64,000 nucleotides of DNA from NCBI GenBank assembly GCA_027924585.1, contig BSBM01000036.1:3306001-3370000 (forward strand), given 5' to 3'. Below the pieces are notes generated by a model, which worked only from the letters and a program-made list of their open reading frames with translations, did no database searches and had not been told where the DNA came from. This stretch comes from Larix kaempferi (Eukaryota; Streptophyta; Pinopsida; Pinales; Pinaceae). This document shows, in pieces, positions 1-9,020 of this stretch (positions are counted from its first letter, which is position 1; every line of letters starts with the position of its first letter). The position numbers and the translations under genes are program-made.

Positions 1-1983
1 CTCACTGCAGTAGAAGATGAGGCACTCCGATTTACAGGAAGTCTGCTTGCAGGTAGACTTCTCACAAAGTGCCGACCGAAGGAAGTTACTGGAGCTGTCG
101 TGGAGCTCGCCATCGCAGCTGCGGAGGGAGAGCAGTACAACTGGTCTCTCTTTCTGCTGAATTCTTTTTTGGCTGATTGCCTGAATGTGCAGGACAATGC
201 AGCCCAATCATTCCATTTTTCATGGCTTCTAGTTTTATGCGCTCTCGTTGGGTGGAAGGAGCCCCCGAATACTCAGTTCCTTCCGCGCCGTGCAGGAGAG
301 GTTGCCGGCATGCGCTACATCAACCTCTGGGATTCCCCTAATCCCGCGAAGCGCAAGATGAATCGCGCTGTCTTTTGTGAGTACTACTATCTCCTCCGAG
401 ATACTATTCAAGAAATGCCAAGGCTGAGCGAGGAGACAACAACGTTATATGACGGGAAGTTGGCTTTTACAGCCGACTTACATCAACTTTACCTCCGCCC
501 TTGCGGCATTTCAGATGAATGGGCGCTAGGCCTTTACAAAATGACCACCGAGGATGTTGAAGAAACCATCAAGTCTTGGTCGGATGAGTGGAGGGAGGCC
601 GCCGATCTCGCATCCGCGCTGCCAACCGCCGCTACGAAAGAGAAGGATAAGGGCAAGGAAGCTCGTCAGCAGAGAAGTGACGAAGGATCCACAGAACCAG
701 CCACCAAGAAGCAAAAAGTGTCGCATCCCGCTGAGGCTATTCCCTCGGGGATCGACCAGTACATACATGAGCAATTTCGTGAGCTGCGCAATGCGCACGC
801 TCACATCATAAGTGCTCTAGACCTACAGTTTGTGGAAATAAAAGGTCTCGCAGGAAGAGTTGCGCAGACCCATGCGCCAGCATCTACTTCGCAGGCACCA
901 CAAGAAATTCCAAGTGCCGAGCGAGTTGAAGAACTCATTGAAAGGCATACTGTCGTGCATATTCCGCCTACCAGCATGACACTTCCAGATCCGCTAGCTG
1001 CACTACAGGTAAGCGCCGTTGGGCCCGTTGAAATTAATTTGTCTCTAATTCCTATAGAGACTCTACAGCTAGTGCATGAGAAAGTTTCTCTTGAGTTGAG
1101 AGCTAGAGAGCTCTCTACATTCCAGGAAAATCAAAGACTGCAATCGCAGGAGTTAGAGTTGAAGGCAATCCATCAGAATACCTCTGAGAAGCTTGCACTT
1201 TATGAGGCGCAAGACATCGGTATCAGAAACGCAGTGGATGAGATTGCCCAGTTATTGCCGACTTGCGAGATTCAACCAGACCTCCCTCTGGTTACAAAAG
1301 TTCAAATTATTGGCGAAAGGGCGAAAACCCTGGAGCAAGAAATAGTTGCTATGGCAGAAGGCCATAGAACCCAGATCGCTGAGCTAGAAGCTCGCGTTGC
1401 TGCGCATCTTACGGATGATGCGCACGTACAATTTGAAGCACTGAGCAGAGCTTCCACTCAGATGAAAGATCGAGTACAGGAAGCCAAGAACCTGATGAAC
1501 CAGGCTATGGAAGCTTGGACAGAGCTTGTGAACCTCCCTTTTAAAGTGGGACTGTCAGAACAGGTGCAAGCTGCAGAACAATCTCTCACTGTTCTCAATG
1601 AAGAAGCTAAGGCCCTAACAGGCCTACCAAAAATGAAGAAAATGGGCGAAGTGCGCAAAATGCAGCAGCAATTGCTCAAGCTCAGAACTGAAGATGAGAG
1701 GCTCACCAACAGCATTCAGCCATTCATGGATGAGTATGCTGAAATCGTTGGCCAGGTTGAGACAAAAATCAAAGAGATTGCTGAGTCTCAGGAGATCATT
1801 GATACCCTCACTAAAGACGAAGCGACCGCAGAAACGGTGCAAACAGCTGATGAGTGTATTGAGGAATTGGACTCCGCTATTGCGAAGTGGCAGAAAACAT
1901 TCGCGGAGATTCAAGCAAAAGCAGATGCGCAAATCAAACGACCACGCGCTAGTGCGAGTGGCTCGAGGGCGAGCCACAAGTGA
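1..1983 (+). CDS. Long coiled-coil protein of an LTR element, 5'-incomplete
   Basis: The frame is open from base 1 to a TGA at 1981-1983, at least 660 codons, so the true start lies outside the window. Residues about 34-165 form a hydrophobic, Trp/Tyr-rich region (GEQYNW, FHFSWLLVLCALVGW). A charged linker follows with a nuclear-localisation-like TKKQKV at residues 235-240. From about residue 345 to the end the protein is heptad-like and rich in Glu, Gln, Lys and Leu, with almost no Gly or Pro, which suggests a long coiled coil. I cannot name the family. The N-terminal part resembles the plant-mobile-domain-like pseudogene on the other strand at 3936-5243. Because an LTR-like sequence starts 13 bp after the stop, it is probably the sole or last ORF of a non-autonomous LTR element. 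It has no visible frameshift or stop, unlike most other coding stretches here. Confidence 0.6.
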   Translation, partial: LTAVEDEALRFTGSLLAGRLLTKCRPKEVTGAVVELAIAAAEGEQYNWSLFLLNSFLADCLNVQDNAAQSFHFSWLLVLCALVGWKEPPNTQFLPRRAGEVAGMRYINLWDSPNPAKRKMNRAVFCEYYYLLRDTIQEMPRLSEETTTLYDGKLAFTADLHQLYLRPCGISDEWALGLYKMTTEDVEETIKSWSDEWREAADLASALPTAATKEKDKGKEARQQRSDEGSTEPATKKQKVSHPAEAIPSGIDQYIHEQFRELRNAHAHIISALDLQFVEIKGLAGRVAQTHAPASTSQAPQEIPSAERVEELIERHTVVHIPPTSMTLPDPLAALQVSAVGPVEINLSLIPIETLQLVHEKVSLELRARELSTFQENQRLQSQELELKAIHQNTSEKLALYEAQDIGIRNAVDEIAQLLPTCEIQPDLPLVTKVQIIGERAKTLEQEIVAMAEGHRTQIAELEARVAAHLTDDAHVQFEALSRASTQMKDRVQEAKNLMNQAMEAWTELVNLPFKVGLSEQVQAAEQSLTVLNEEAKALTGLPKMKKMGEVRKMQQQLLKLRTEDERLTNSIQPFMDEYAEIVGQVETKIKEIAESQEIIDTLTKDEATAETVQTADECIEELDSAIAKWQKTFAEIQAKADAQIKRPRASASGSRASHK

Positions 1984-2503
1984 GTGTTAGGGGCCTGTTG
2001 GAGCCTAGGTCGTAGCTGCGGTAAAGCTGCGAATTTTGGGGAAAAGACACAAGTATGAAAGGAAAGTGCTAATTTTGGAACAAGCACTAAGTTTTGGGCA
2101 AGAAGGAGACGGTGCGCAGTACGGTGCCAGATGGACAAGCTCAGTAAAGATTATGGACCGGAAATCGCAGAGCTCGCGCGCACGTCATCGAAGAAAGAAG
2201 GTGGCTCAGCTACCATAATAAATAAGGCGATGGAGTAGAGGGCTCAGCTACCCTCATTTAAAGGCTAAGTACAGAAGTTATGGTTGCTCGGATCAAGGAG
2301 GAGCAACGGACCAGAGCATTGAAGGCGAAGGACGATCGCCCATACCCACAATCTGCACCGGAATTCATGGAGCCTGCAGGAAGCGGCGACATGACTGCAA
2401 GCGGCGCCTACAGTACACCTAGCCATGTGCGTGGTTAGGGTTTTTGGGAATCACTGTTGGGAAAGGCCCACAGTTTTGTAAAGGTGCGACCGCCATGGCC
2501 ACC

Positions 2504-2512
2504 TATATATAT
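2504..2512 (+). promoter_or_regulatory. TATA box of the LTR
   Basis: TATATATAT follows a GC-containing stretch, about 510 bp into the putative LTR. This is the usual layout for the U3/R boundary of plant LTRs. Short AGAGA-type tracts downstream fit an R/U5 region. Confidence 0.45.
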
Positions 2513-3281
2513 GAACAATTGTAATGGATAAACGAGAGCTAGAGTAAGTTGGATGTTAGATAGAGAGAAAGCTAGCAAGTAAGAGTTAGACACTCTTGAG
2601 GATAGATCATGTGTTGATTGTCCTTTGGTATGTTTCTACTGTGTGTAGAACTAGAGTAGAATCGGATAGCCGAGGAGCTAATCCCTGAGTTGCCAGACAG
2701 TCTGTGTGACGTCTGTGCCTTTGTAATCTCTATAGAGAAGAGACTAGTGAAGAGAAGGGCTCCCAGCTGTGTGCGTAGAGTTTCCTGTAAAGATCTAAGG
2801 CTGCAGCTGTGTGCGCAGCATATTGTATATCTCTATGGTTTTCTGGTTAATATAAGCTCCCATGGACGTGGTTTTCCTTGAGGAGATGAGTTTCACATAT
2901 ATCTTCTTGTTATAATGTTTGCGTGAATGATAACTATTTAGAGTTCATTATCTGTGTATGCAAGACTCCTGTATTATCTTTGTGACTGTTTGAGCAAGTT
3001 GGAAAGGTCCCTTGATAGCTATAAGTGTTAAGTACCGAAGAAGTAGTAACGCGCGGTCGCTGCTGCGAGAGAAGACTGCGTTACTGCGCTGGATGTGAAG
3101 GGCGAGGAAGTATTTAGCGCGTCGACGCAAGGAATAGTTGCCTTCTGCGCTAGAGAGGAGAAACTGCGCAGTAGGCCTGCCGAGGAAGGAATCCGCGCAG
3201 CTGCGCCGAGCGGCCTGCGGGAAAGTCCGACCGCCGATATCTGAGGAACCATTCAAGGAAGAGAAATCTCCGCGTCACCCA

Positions 3282-3353
3282 GGTTAAGGAAACTTGATTC
3301 CTTAACCCCCCCATAGCCACTTCGGGTGAGACCTCGAGCTGCTGCGCAGCTCG
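3282..3353. repeat. Two perfect hairpins in the LTR 3' part
   Basis: Hairpin 1 has arm GGTTAAGGAA at 3282-3291, loop ACTTGA, and the exact complementary arm at 3298-3307, followed by a run of C. Hairpin 2 has arm CGAGCTGC at 3335-3342, a 3-nt loop TGC, and an exact complementary arm at 3346-3353. They could act in RNA termination or packaging, but the sequence only shows the palindromes. Confidence 0.75.
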
Positions 3354-3510
3354 TTGCCGAGAGGGCCAGTGCGCCAAGGGGTTTTGTTGCTGCGCTTCAT
3401 TAAAACCCGGGTCTGCCCAAGAAAGCAGCCAACAATCACACCATGTGACACTTCCATCATGCATAGCATCTCATAAAAATATATATAAAAACCCAAAAAG
3501 ATTGCAAGGG

Positions 3511-3798
3511 GGCATCCACGTGCCTATCATCACATAAACATTTGCATCCATGTGCAATAAAAAATACAAACACATTCATATATAGGGGCATCCATGTGCC
3601 TGTCCTACATACATAGTGTTGCATCCATATGCAATACATCACATAATATACACAAGGGGCATCCACGTGCCCAACATCCTAGACTACTTGCATCCACGTG
3701 CAATACAAACATATCACATATCATAAAGCGCATCCATGTGCGTACAACTACAACAATATCACAAAAAGGTGCATCCACGTGCATATATATATATATAT
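3511..3798. repeat. Array of eight short hairpins with a conserved core, ending in (TA)n
   Basis: Eight copies of GCATCCAYRTGC lie at core-stem starts 3511, 3542, 3587, 3619, 3657, 3688, 3729 and 3770. In each, GCA and TGC pair around a six-base loop TCCACG, TCCATG or TCCATA. The bases outside the core change together: GG..CC, TT..AA, GG..CC, TT..AA, GG..CC, TT..AA, CG.. with ..CG, then T..A. The first six copies alternate strictly, giving a higher-order repeat of about 73 bp. Every core contains an E-box (CACGTG, CATGTG or CATATG). A (TA)n tract at 3784-3798 closes the array. The array lies just downstream of the minus-strand pseudogene. Confidence 0.85.
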
Positions 3799-3935
3799 CA
3801 AAAAATACATGTCACAGTACTATACATGTCCTGAGTACCCCTATACTCAGCTATACAAAAAATGGCTATACATCCCTAACGCCTCATAAAATACATGCCG
3901 TAGCTACAAAACTCAGGAGGAGTCCCCTGCACTCC

Positions 3936-5243
3936 CTAGTGAGAGTCATACCCTGCATCAGCTGCCTCTGAGTCCTCCCCTCGCTCCTCCTCTGGCAAGT
4001 CCTCATCCCCTACGGGCTCATGTGCCCGTGCCCTGTCCGCCAAGATAGCCACCCGGATCGCAATGGATCTGAACTCTCGGGGTGCCCTCATGCAATCCTG
4101 AACCACGTCCGAATCGACGTCCCACCACCCCTCGTCGGTCACCCCCACCAGCAAACGGTCTAGCAGTGCCCGTACGGACTCTAGCGTCCCCTCCACATCC
4201 CGGCGCTACACCTCCCCCCGCCCAGGTAGAGATGGAACGGCCACAATCCCCCTCTGTGCCACATGCCCTAGCGGCGGCCTCGGTCCCACATCTGCAGATC
4301 ACCCATTGGTCAGTAACAATATATCAATCAACTATAATATATAAAACTTGACATCCATACCATGCAAGCAAAAATATACGTACCATCAGGTCCCCATGCC
4401 TGTCCTGGTGCCCGTGGCGCCTCAGGGTCTCCGGTGTAGTCCATGTCCCTATACGGGTAGTCATCCAGGGTCAATGGTATCTGGAGCCACTGCAGGTACA
4501 AATCCTGCGTAAAGTATCTACCCACATCGCCGCCACCACGGCGGCGCATCATCTCGCCCCACCGCACCATCCACGGATCCCTCAAACCTCCTGCTCTGAT
4601 CGGCACCCGCGGCCGCAGTGTGGGCACCCTCTCCATAAAGAAGGCACACAAGAAAGAACCATAGCAAAACCCCTTGCTAGATTCCTTCGCTGCTGTCAGC
4701 TGCCACTGAACGCAGGTCAAGTACATCTCGCCCCATGCGTAATACACCCCATCCAGTACACGCTCCACCAGCTGCATCTGGCCCCCAGACACCTTCTCCG
4801 GCGACTGGGACCCTAAGACGTCAACCACGCATGCCGCCATGGCCTGCACTGCTGGCTCCTGTAAGTCTCTCACCAGGAGTGCATTCCTATGCACCCGAGC
4901 CTCTAGACCACAATACCGCTATAACATGTTCTCCATGTCTATGTCTGCGGATACCCGTGGCTGCGTGTCTGCCACCCTACCCAGATAGGGAAACCCTGTC
5001 AGGAAGTATACATCTGTCAGGGTGAGGTCCACCCTCTCACCCTGCACTCTGAAGGCCTGTATGTCCGGCTCCCAGAAACTAATCAGTCGGTTCAGCAGCA
5101 ACGCTGCTGACCGCATCATGGGTACCTGGGTGAACTTTAGTAGTCCGCATAGTCCCCGCACCGATCGCACATGGCGCTCCCCTTGGACAACGGTGATGAT
5201 CTCATCTGGAATCTCCCGCTCTCTCCACAGAACCTGCGGCATC
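3936..5243 (-). pseudogene. Plant-mobile-domain-like protein gene, two exons, two internal stops
   Basis: Read on the minus strand, exon 1 runs 5243-4384, preceded by an acceptor-like TTTTGACAG. Exon 2 runs 4291-3936. They join across a 92-bp intron (4383-4292) with GTACGT donor and CTGCAG acceptor, restoring one frame. The first exon has the pattern W-x-P-x4-F-x3-GE-x3-TL-x-DV-x2-L-x-G-x-P-x2-G (for example LTLTDVYFLTGFPYLG), which resembles the N-terminal signature of the plant mobile domain found in MAIN-like proteins and many transposons. The second exon ends in an acidic tail (DEDLPEEERGEDSE). Two in-frame TAG codons interrupt it, one after DMENML (4921-4919) and one shortly into exon 2. 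Both could come from CAG or TGG. Upstream exons are not identified. The family call is by motif only. Confidence 0.55.
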
Positions 5244-5354
5244 CTGTCAAAACACGCAAGGCAAACTCATCAGACTCATGTCAAAGAAATCAACCTTGCC
5301 CCCCCCCGGGAAAGTCCTAACAGCTCGCTCCAAAATGCAGCTTTAGGCCCCCTT

Positions 5355-5583
5355 GCCGCGGTTTCTGACCGTGGCTGTTTGACCCATAGTCGCGGTCCAA
5401 AACCGCGACTGTCAGTCCCGAACACGCGGTACCGAACCGCATGTTCAGCCTCGGAACAGACGGTCTCAGACCGTGTGTTCCGCATCGGACCCCGCGGCTT
5501 CCATGTGCGTCATTCGCTGTGGAACCCGCGGTCTCCGACTGCGGCTATCCCTACAAAACCCGCGGTCCACCCCACGTGGACCG
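5355..5583. repeat. Array of hairpins with core CGGT-N5-ACCG
   Basis: Hairpins with exactly five-base loops occur every 32-37 bp. Arms and loops are: 5355-5375 (8-bp stem, one mismatch), 5388-5410 (AGTCGCGGT, loop CCAAA, perfect 9 bp), 5420-5446 (11 bp, one mismatch), 5452-5482 (13 bp, one mismatch), 5526-5544 (7 bp, one mismatch) and 5563-5583 (CGGTCCAC, loop CCCAC, perfect 8 bp). The position where one would be expected near 5490 is degenerate. Loops differ, and stems differ outside the CGGT/ACCG core while staying paired. The array lies upstream of the plant-mobile-domain-like pseudogene on its strand. Confidence 0.85.
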
Positions 5584-5954
5584 TACAAGTAAGCCCTGGG
5601 ACCCCCTACCCACCCCCCGAACCCAAAAATTGTGCATGTATGAGTTTGACGGAATACCTGTATCTCCCGAATCTGAAATCGGCCAGTCGGATCATCCAAA
5701 AACGCCACCTCACCTCTGGTCCACTCTGATCACTAGTCAAAGTCAAATAGTACAAATGACACTTGTCATGTTGGACCCACACACTATTTATAGTCAGTTG
5801 ACTTTTTCTTGTTTTGGCAATTCTGCACCCATACGAAGTCCGTTTTTCGAACCGTTTCCACCATTGGAATTAGCACGACGAGACCATCCTGATGGTCCCC
5901 TCGTGGAATTATTTTGTCCCCGTCATTTTTTACACATTTTTCAGACACCACTAG

Positions 5955-6283
5955 TCGGCTCGGTTTGCATGCCACATCGGCCGTTCTCCGTTTTTCGCAT
6001 ATTTTATATCATCGAATTCATTTTTCCGAGCCGGTGATGATGCTTGAGATCATTTCTCGCTCTCACCCCAAGATTTTTTGGGTCTTTTTTCCAAAATGCC
6101 CCCCACCTCGGTTTGCGTGCCACATCGGCTGTTCTCCGTTTGAGATAATCTTTATATCACCGGATTCATTTTTCTGAGCTCGTGATGATGCTTGAGATCA
6201 TTTCTCGCTCTCACCCGATACAGTTTCAACATTATGTCCTGACACCTTGTTGCCTCGGTTTGCGTGCCACCTCGGCTGCCATC
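5955..6283. repeat. Tandem repeat of about 148 bp, two and a bit copies
   Basis: CGGTTTGC followed by a conserved block starts at 5961, 6109 and 6256, giving periods of 148 and 147 bp. The second half of each unit carries GATGATGCTTGAGATCATT. The third copy is cut short. No coding potential is evident. Confidence 0.8.
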
Positions 6284-6775
6284 AAATTGTTCCACACTTT
6301 TACATGAGCCATTCACTCCTGTCATACTGCAAATGTTTCGTTATTTTTCCACCATTTCATTCACCCCGCAAGGAGTCCCACCAGTGTTCCCCCCCAACCT
6401 TGTTCTTGGTCACCATACATGTTCCTTTATTGAACAACTTCCTCCTGGCCTGGCCATTCCTTTTGTTCGGTATAATTTTATCCATTTTTTGGGCCGGACA
6501 AGTCCTTTACGAAAAAGGCACTTAGGGAGTTTTCGTTAAGCTCTTTTCTGACTCCTAAAACAATGAAAAGATCGTCGAGCAATCTTGCTTCCTTTCATGC
6601 TCGTTAAAGTACCTGAAAGGGCGTCTATCTGGTATAAGTTTAACCCTTTTCCGGACCTGGTAGACTAATTACGAAAAAGGAATATTCTAGTCACACCGGC
6701 TAGAAGAGTTCTTCATTGCATCCTTTTATGCTTCTTTGGGCCTTGGAGACTAACACAGGAAAAAGAAACCCCCTG
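6284..6775. other. No gene seen
   Basis: Pyrimidine-rich sequence with short open frames on the plus strand that have no recognisable motif. Scattered palindromic words (for example around 6560-6610) resemble those of the next repeat. Confidence 0.4.
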
Positions 6776-6983
6776 GAGTCTTCTTATCGCTTTCAGACTC
6801 TCTAAAATTGAAAGCAACCACGAGCATGAACTGTCCTGGGCTCGTAAAATCCACACGACAGTACCATTCCATCATTTCAGAGTCTTCTTATCGCTTTCAG
6901 ACTCCTTAAAATTGAAAGCAATCACGAGCATGAACTGTCCTGGGCTCGTATAAATCCACACGACAGTACCATCATACACTCAC
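6776..6983. repeat. Direct tandem duplication, 104 bp, with interlocking inverted repeats
   Basis: GAGTCTTCTTATCGC starts at 6776 and again at 6880, and the two units are nearly identical. Each unit contains overlapping complementary word pairs: GAGTC/GACTC, GCTTTC/GAAAGC, ACGAGC/GCTCGT and ACTGT/ACAGT. The pairs interlock, so a unit can fold in alternative ways. Confidence 0.8.
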
Positions 6984-7930
6984 TTCTTCTAGTTCCCTAA
7001 CCCATGAAGAAGTCCCCCCATGCCTCTTGGAACTCTGATCGATCATCTCGGCAGCACCCCCAATCAGGTCGCCTTTGTTCAGAGTATTCTGCAGTCTCCT
7101 GCCATTTTACCCCATCTTGAGTCTCCCTCATCCCAGTCCCCCTCCCAGATCCAATACAGCTATGATCCCTTTCCCATCAGTCAGTTTCATATGCTGCCCG
7201 ATCATCCCCATTATCATACTCTGAACAAAGGAAGTTTGAGTCCAGCCACTCTACTTGCCCAATTGTCCCCCCAGTTTGTCAGTCCTACCATCAGTACTAT
7301 CACATTTCGTTTCTCCACCTCGCGCTCCTGTCAAGGAAACATCATTGCCTTGATAGTTGCAGGTCTCCCTCTGTCGACGACAGCTCCTCTATTCCAGAGG
7401 ATAGACCCAGAGGCCCCTACGCCTTGGACCCATCACCATTTGTGGTGAGTGCCTACGGACCATTTTGAGAGGAGTCATCATTGCCTCTCCGAATGGTTGT
7501 TTCTCACATGCTCGACTTCAGCACCTTGATCGCATTGTTGAGAATCGCGCAGGATTTACATACCTACCATTGTTTGTCGAAGACCCCGGATTTCCCCCGA
7601 CTCTAGCACATTGATGAGTCACTTCGGAACACCCATTTGTATGTTCCCGTGGATGTCCGGGCTGCGTTGGAGATTGTATTCGGAAGCCATCCAGTTATAT
7701 GCTTCCTTGAGTACCCAGTTCAGTTCCAGTTCCATGTACCATTGCGAGTGTACCTCTTGTCACTCTGATCTAGCAGCTCATCAGTTCCTTTGGTACCACA
7801 TTCAGTAGCACTGTTGATTGTTCCAGTGTATCAGTTCTTCAGCTCAGACATGGTCAGCCCAGCAGTATGTCCCAGATTTGTGTCCCCTCTGGACCCTTAT
7901 GATGTACACAGTGGTTCTCTATGTATCTTA
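6984..7930. other. Unassigned region, no confident gene
   Basis: The longest open frame (7020-7448, plus, 142 codons) is Ser/Pro/His-rich and has no recognisable motif. The surrounding sequence is pyrimidine-rich. It may be the untranslated 3' internal region of the element whose LTR starts at 8313. Confidence 0.35.
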
Positions 7931-8170
7931 CAGGTCCCTCTTTTCGGGACTCACAGTTCTTTTTATGTATCTTGATACGAGCATGGGTATGCCCGCCTCG
8001 TCCATATATTGAGATTATTCCTCATTGAGTATTTGAGGTCATGTATGTTTCAGGTCCCCATTTTTTGGACCCCGTTGTTATTATGTTATGTCCTGATACT
8101 AGCATGGGTATGCCCGCCTCGTCCATATGATCAGATGATTCCTCATCCATTATTGAGGTTATGTACTTTT
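7931..8170. repeat. Direct tandem duplication, 120 bp
   Basis: Units start at 7931 and 8051 with CAGGTCCC. Both include GCATGGGTATGCCCGCCTCG. The copies differ by substitutions and small gaps, so the duplication is not recent. Confidence 0.75.
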
Positions 8171-8300
8171 AGTTCTTGCAGTTTGTTCGGGATCGTTGTT
8201 CCGGGCTTCAGTTTGTTTCTTCTCCTCTCCACACCCTAGGAAAACCATACATGACTTATGATGTCCATCGGCCATATGATGAGCTCCTGCCCTCGCACAT

Positions 8301-8312
8301 CAGGGGGCAATC
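8301..8312 (+). promoter_or_regulatory. Polypurine-tract-like sequence before an LTR
   Basis: CAGGGGGCAATC directly precedes TGTTAACAC, as expected for a plus-strand priming site just upstream of a 3' LTR. Confidence 0.4.
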
Positions 8313-8631
8313 TGTTAACACTCAAAAAGTGTTCACTACCTCATCTACCTCATTACATGGCTCATTTGTCCATTTTCCAACCATATTTCCCTTAAAAACC
8401 CTAAAAATCCCATTAAAAAGCCTCCAAAAGGCCACAAAACCATAAAAAAGCCTCAAAAAAGGCTAAAAAACCCCTTTTTCCTCCAAAAATATCCAAAATT
8501 CCTCTAAAAAAGCAAAAACCCTCTAAAAAGGGAATAAAAAATATAAAATAATGAGGAAAAGGAGGAAAAAACCCTATACAGCTGCCCTAAACCATGGGCT
8601 AGCACTCCACCACCAAAAAACTATAAATAGG

Positions 8632-8637
8632 TGATGG
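8632..8637 (+). promoter_or_regulatory. TATA box of the 8313-9020 LTR
   Basis: CTATAAATAGG in an otherwise A/C-rich stretch, about 320 bp into the LTR, is a strong plant TATA match. Confidence 0.6.
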
Positions 8638-8952
8638 AGACCCCTCATTTCATATCCACAATCAAGTATACCCTTACTTTGCCAAAATCTCTCTTGAAAA
8701 CCTAGCTCACCATTGAGCCACTTTCACCTTGAGAGCCCATTTTGGCCCATTCCCACCATTGGAGAAAGAGAAGGAGCAAGTTGGAGCTTGGAGCAACCCT
8801 CTTGGACATTGCAAGAGCTTCACCAACCTTCACATTGGAGGTAAAAATTAATACAAAAGCCATTCTTTACATCTTATTTGTTATGTTTCATGCACATGTT
8901 TAGAGTAATTTTAATTTCTGTTTTAGCATAATAATTTACATTTACTGAACTG

Positions 8953-9017
8953 CTACTAAGGAGTCCATACTCCTTAGTAGGTGCTCATTTGCACAAGCTA
9001 GGGGTAAAACCCTAGCT
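8953..9017. repeat. Two perfect hairpins near the LTR end
   Basis: The first has a perfect 12-bp stem starting CTACTAAGGAGT (8953-8964) and a 4-nt loop CCAT, with the other arm at 8969-8980. The second has an 8-bp stem AGCTAGGG (8996-9003) with loop GTAAAA and the other arm at 9010-9017. They sit in tandem at the 3' edge of the LTR. Confidence 0.8.
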
Positions 9018-9020
9018 ACA

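Larger units (their letters stand above)
1996..3434 (+). mobile_element. Probable 3' LTR of the element carrying the first ORF
   Basis: The stretch begins TGTTGG and ends CCAACA, a 6-bp terminal inverted repeat with the canonical TG...CA. It starts just after the ORF stop and contains a TATA box near the middle. The right half (about 3040-3420) is GC-rich with many ctgcgc words and two strong hairpins. No second copy lies in the window, so the LTR is inferred from its termini, TATA box and position. The exact right edge is uncertain. Confidence 0.5.
8313..9020 (+). mobile_element. Probable 3' LTR inserted in a copia pol gene
   Basis: It begins TGTTAACAC after a purine tract and ends CTAGCTACA at 9020, where the copia pol reading frame of the minus strand abruptly begins. 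It has a TATA box at 8632-8637 and an A-rich U3. Two strong hairpins lie near its end. No partner LTR is in the window. The right end is set by the copia junction, the left end by the TG and purine tract. Confidence 0.5.

Noticed and set aside
3511-5583. CRISPR-like interpretation of the hairpin arrays
   Set aside because: The genome is a plant's, units are short with variable stems, spacers are similar in length but AT-rich and related to each other, and there are no cas genes.
7020-7448. 142-codon plus-strand frame as a gene
   Set aside because: Low-complexity Ser/Pro-rich translation with no motif, between tandem repeats; reported only as part of an unassigned region.
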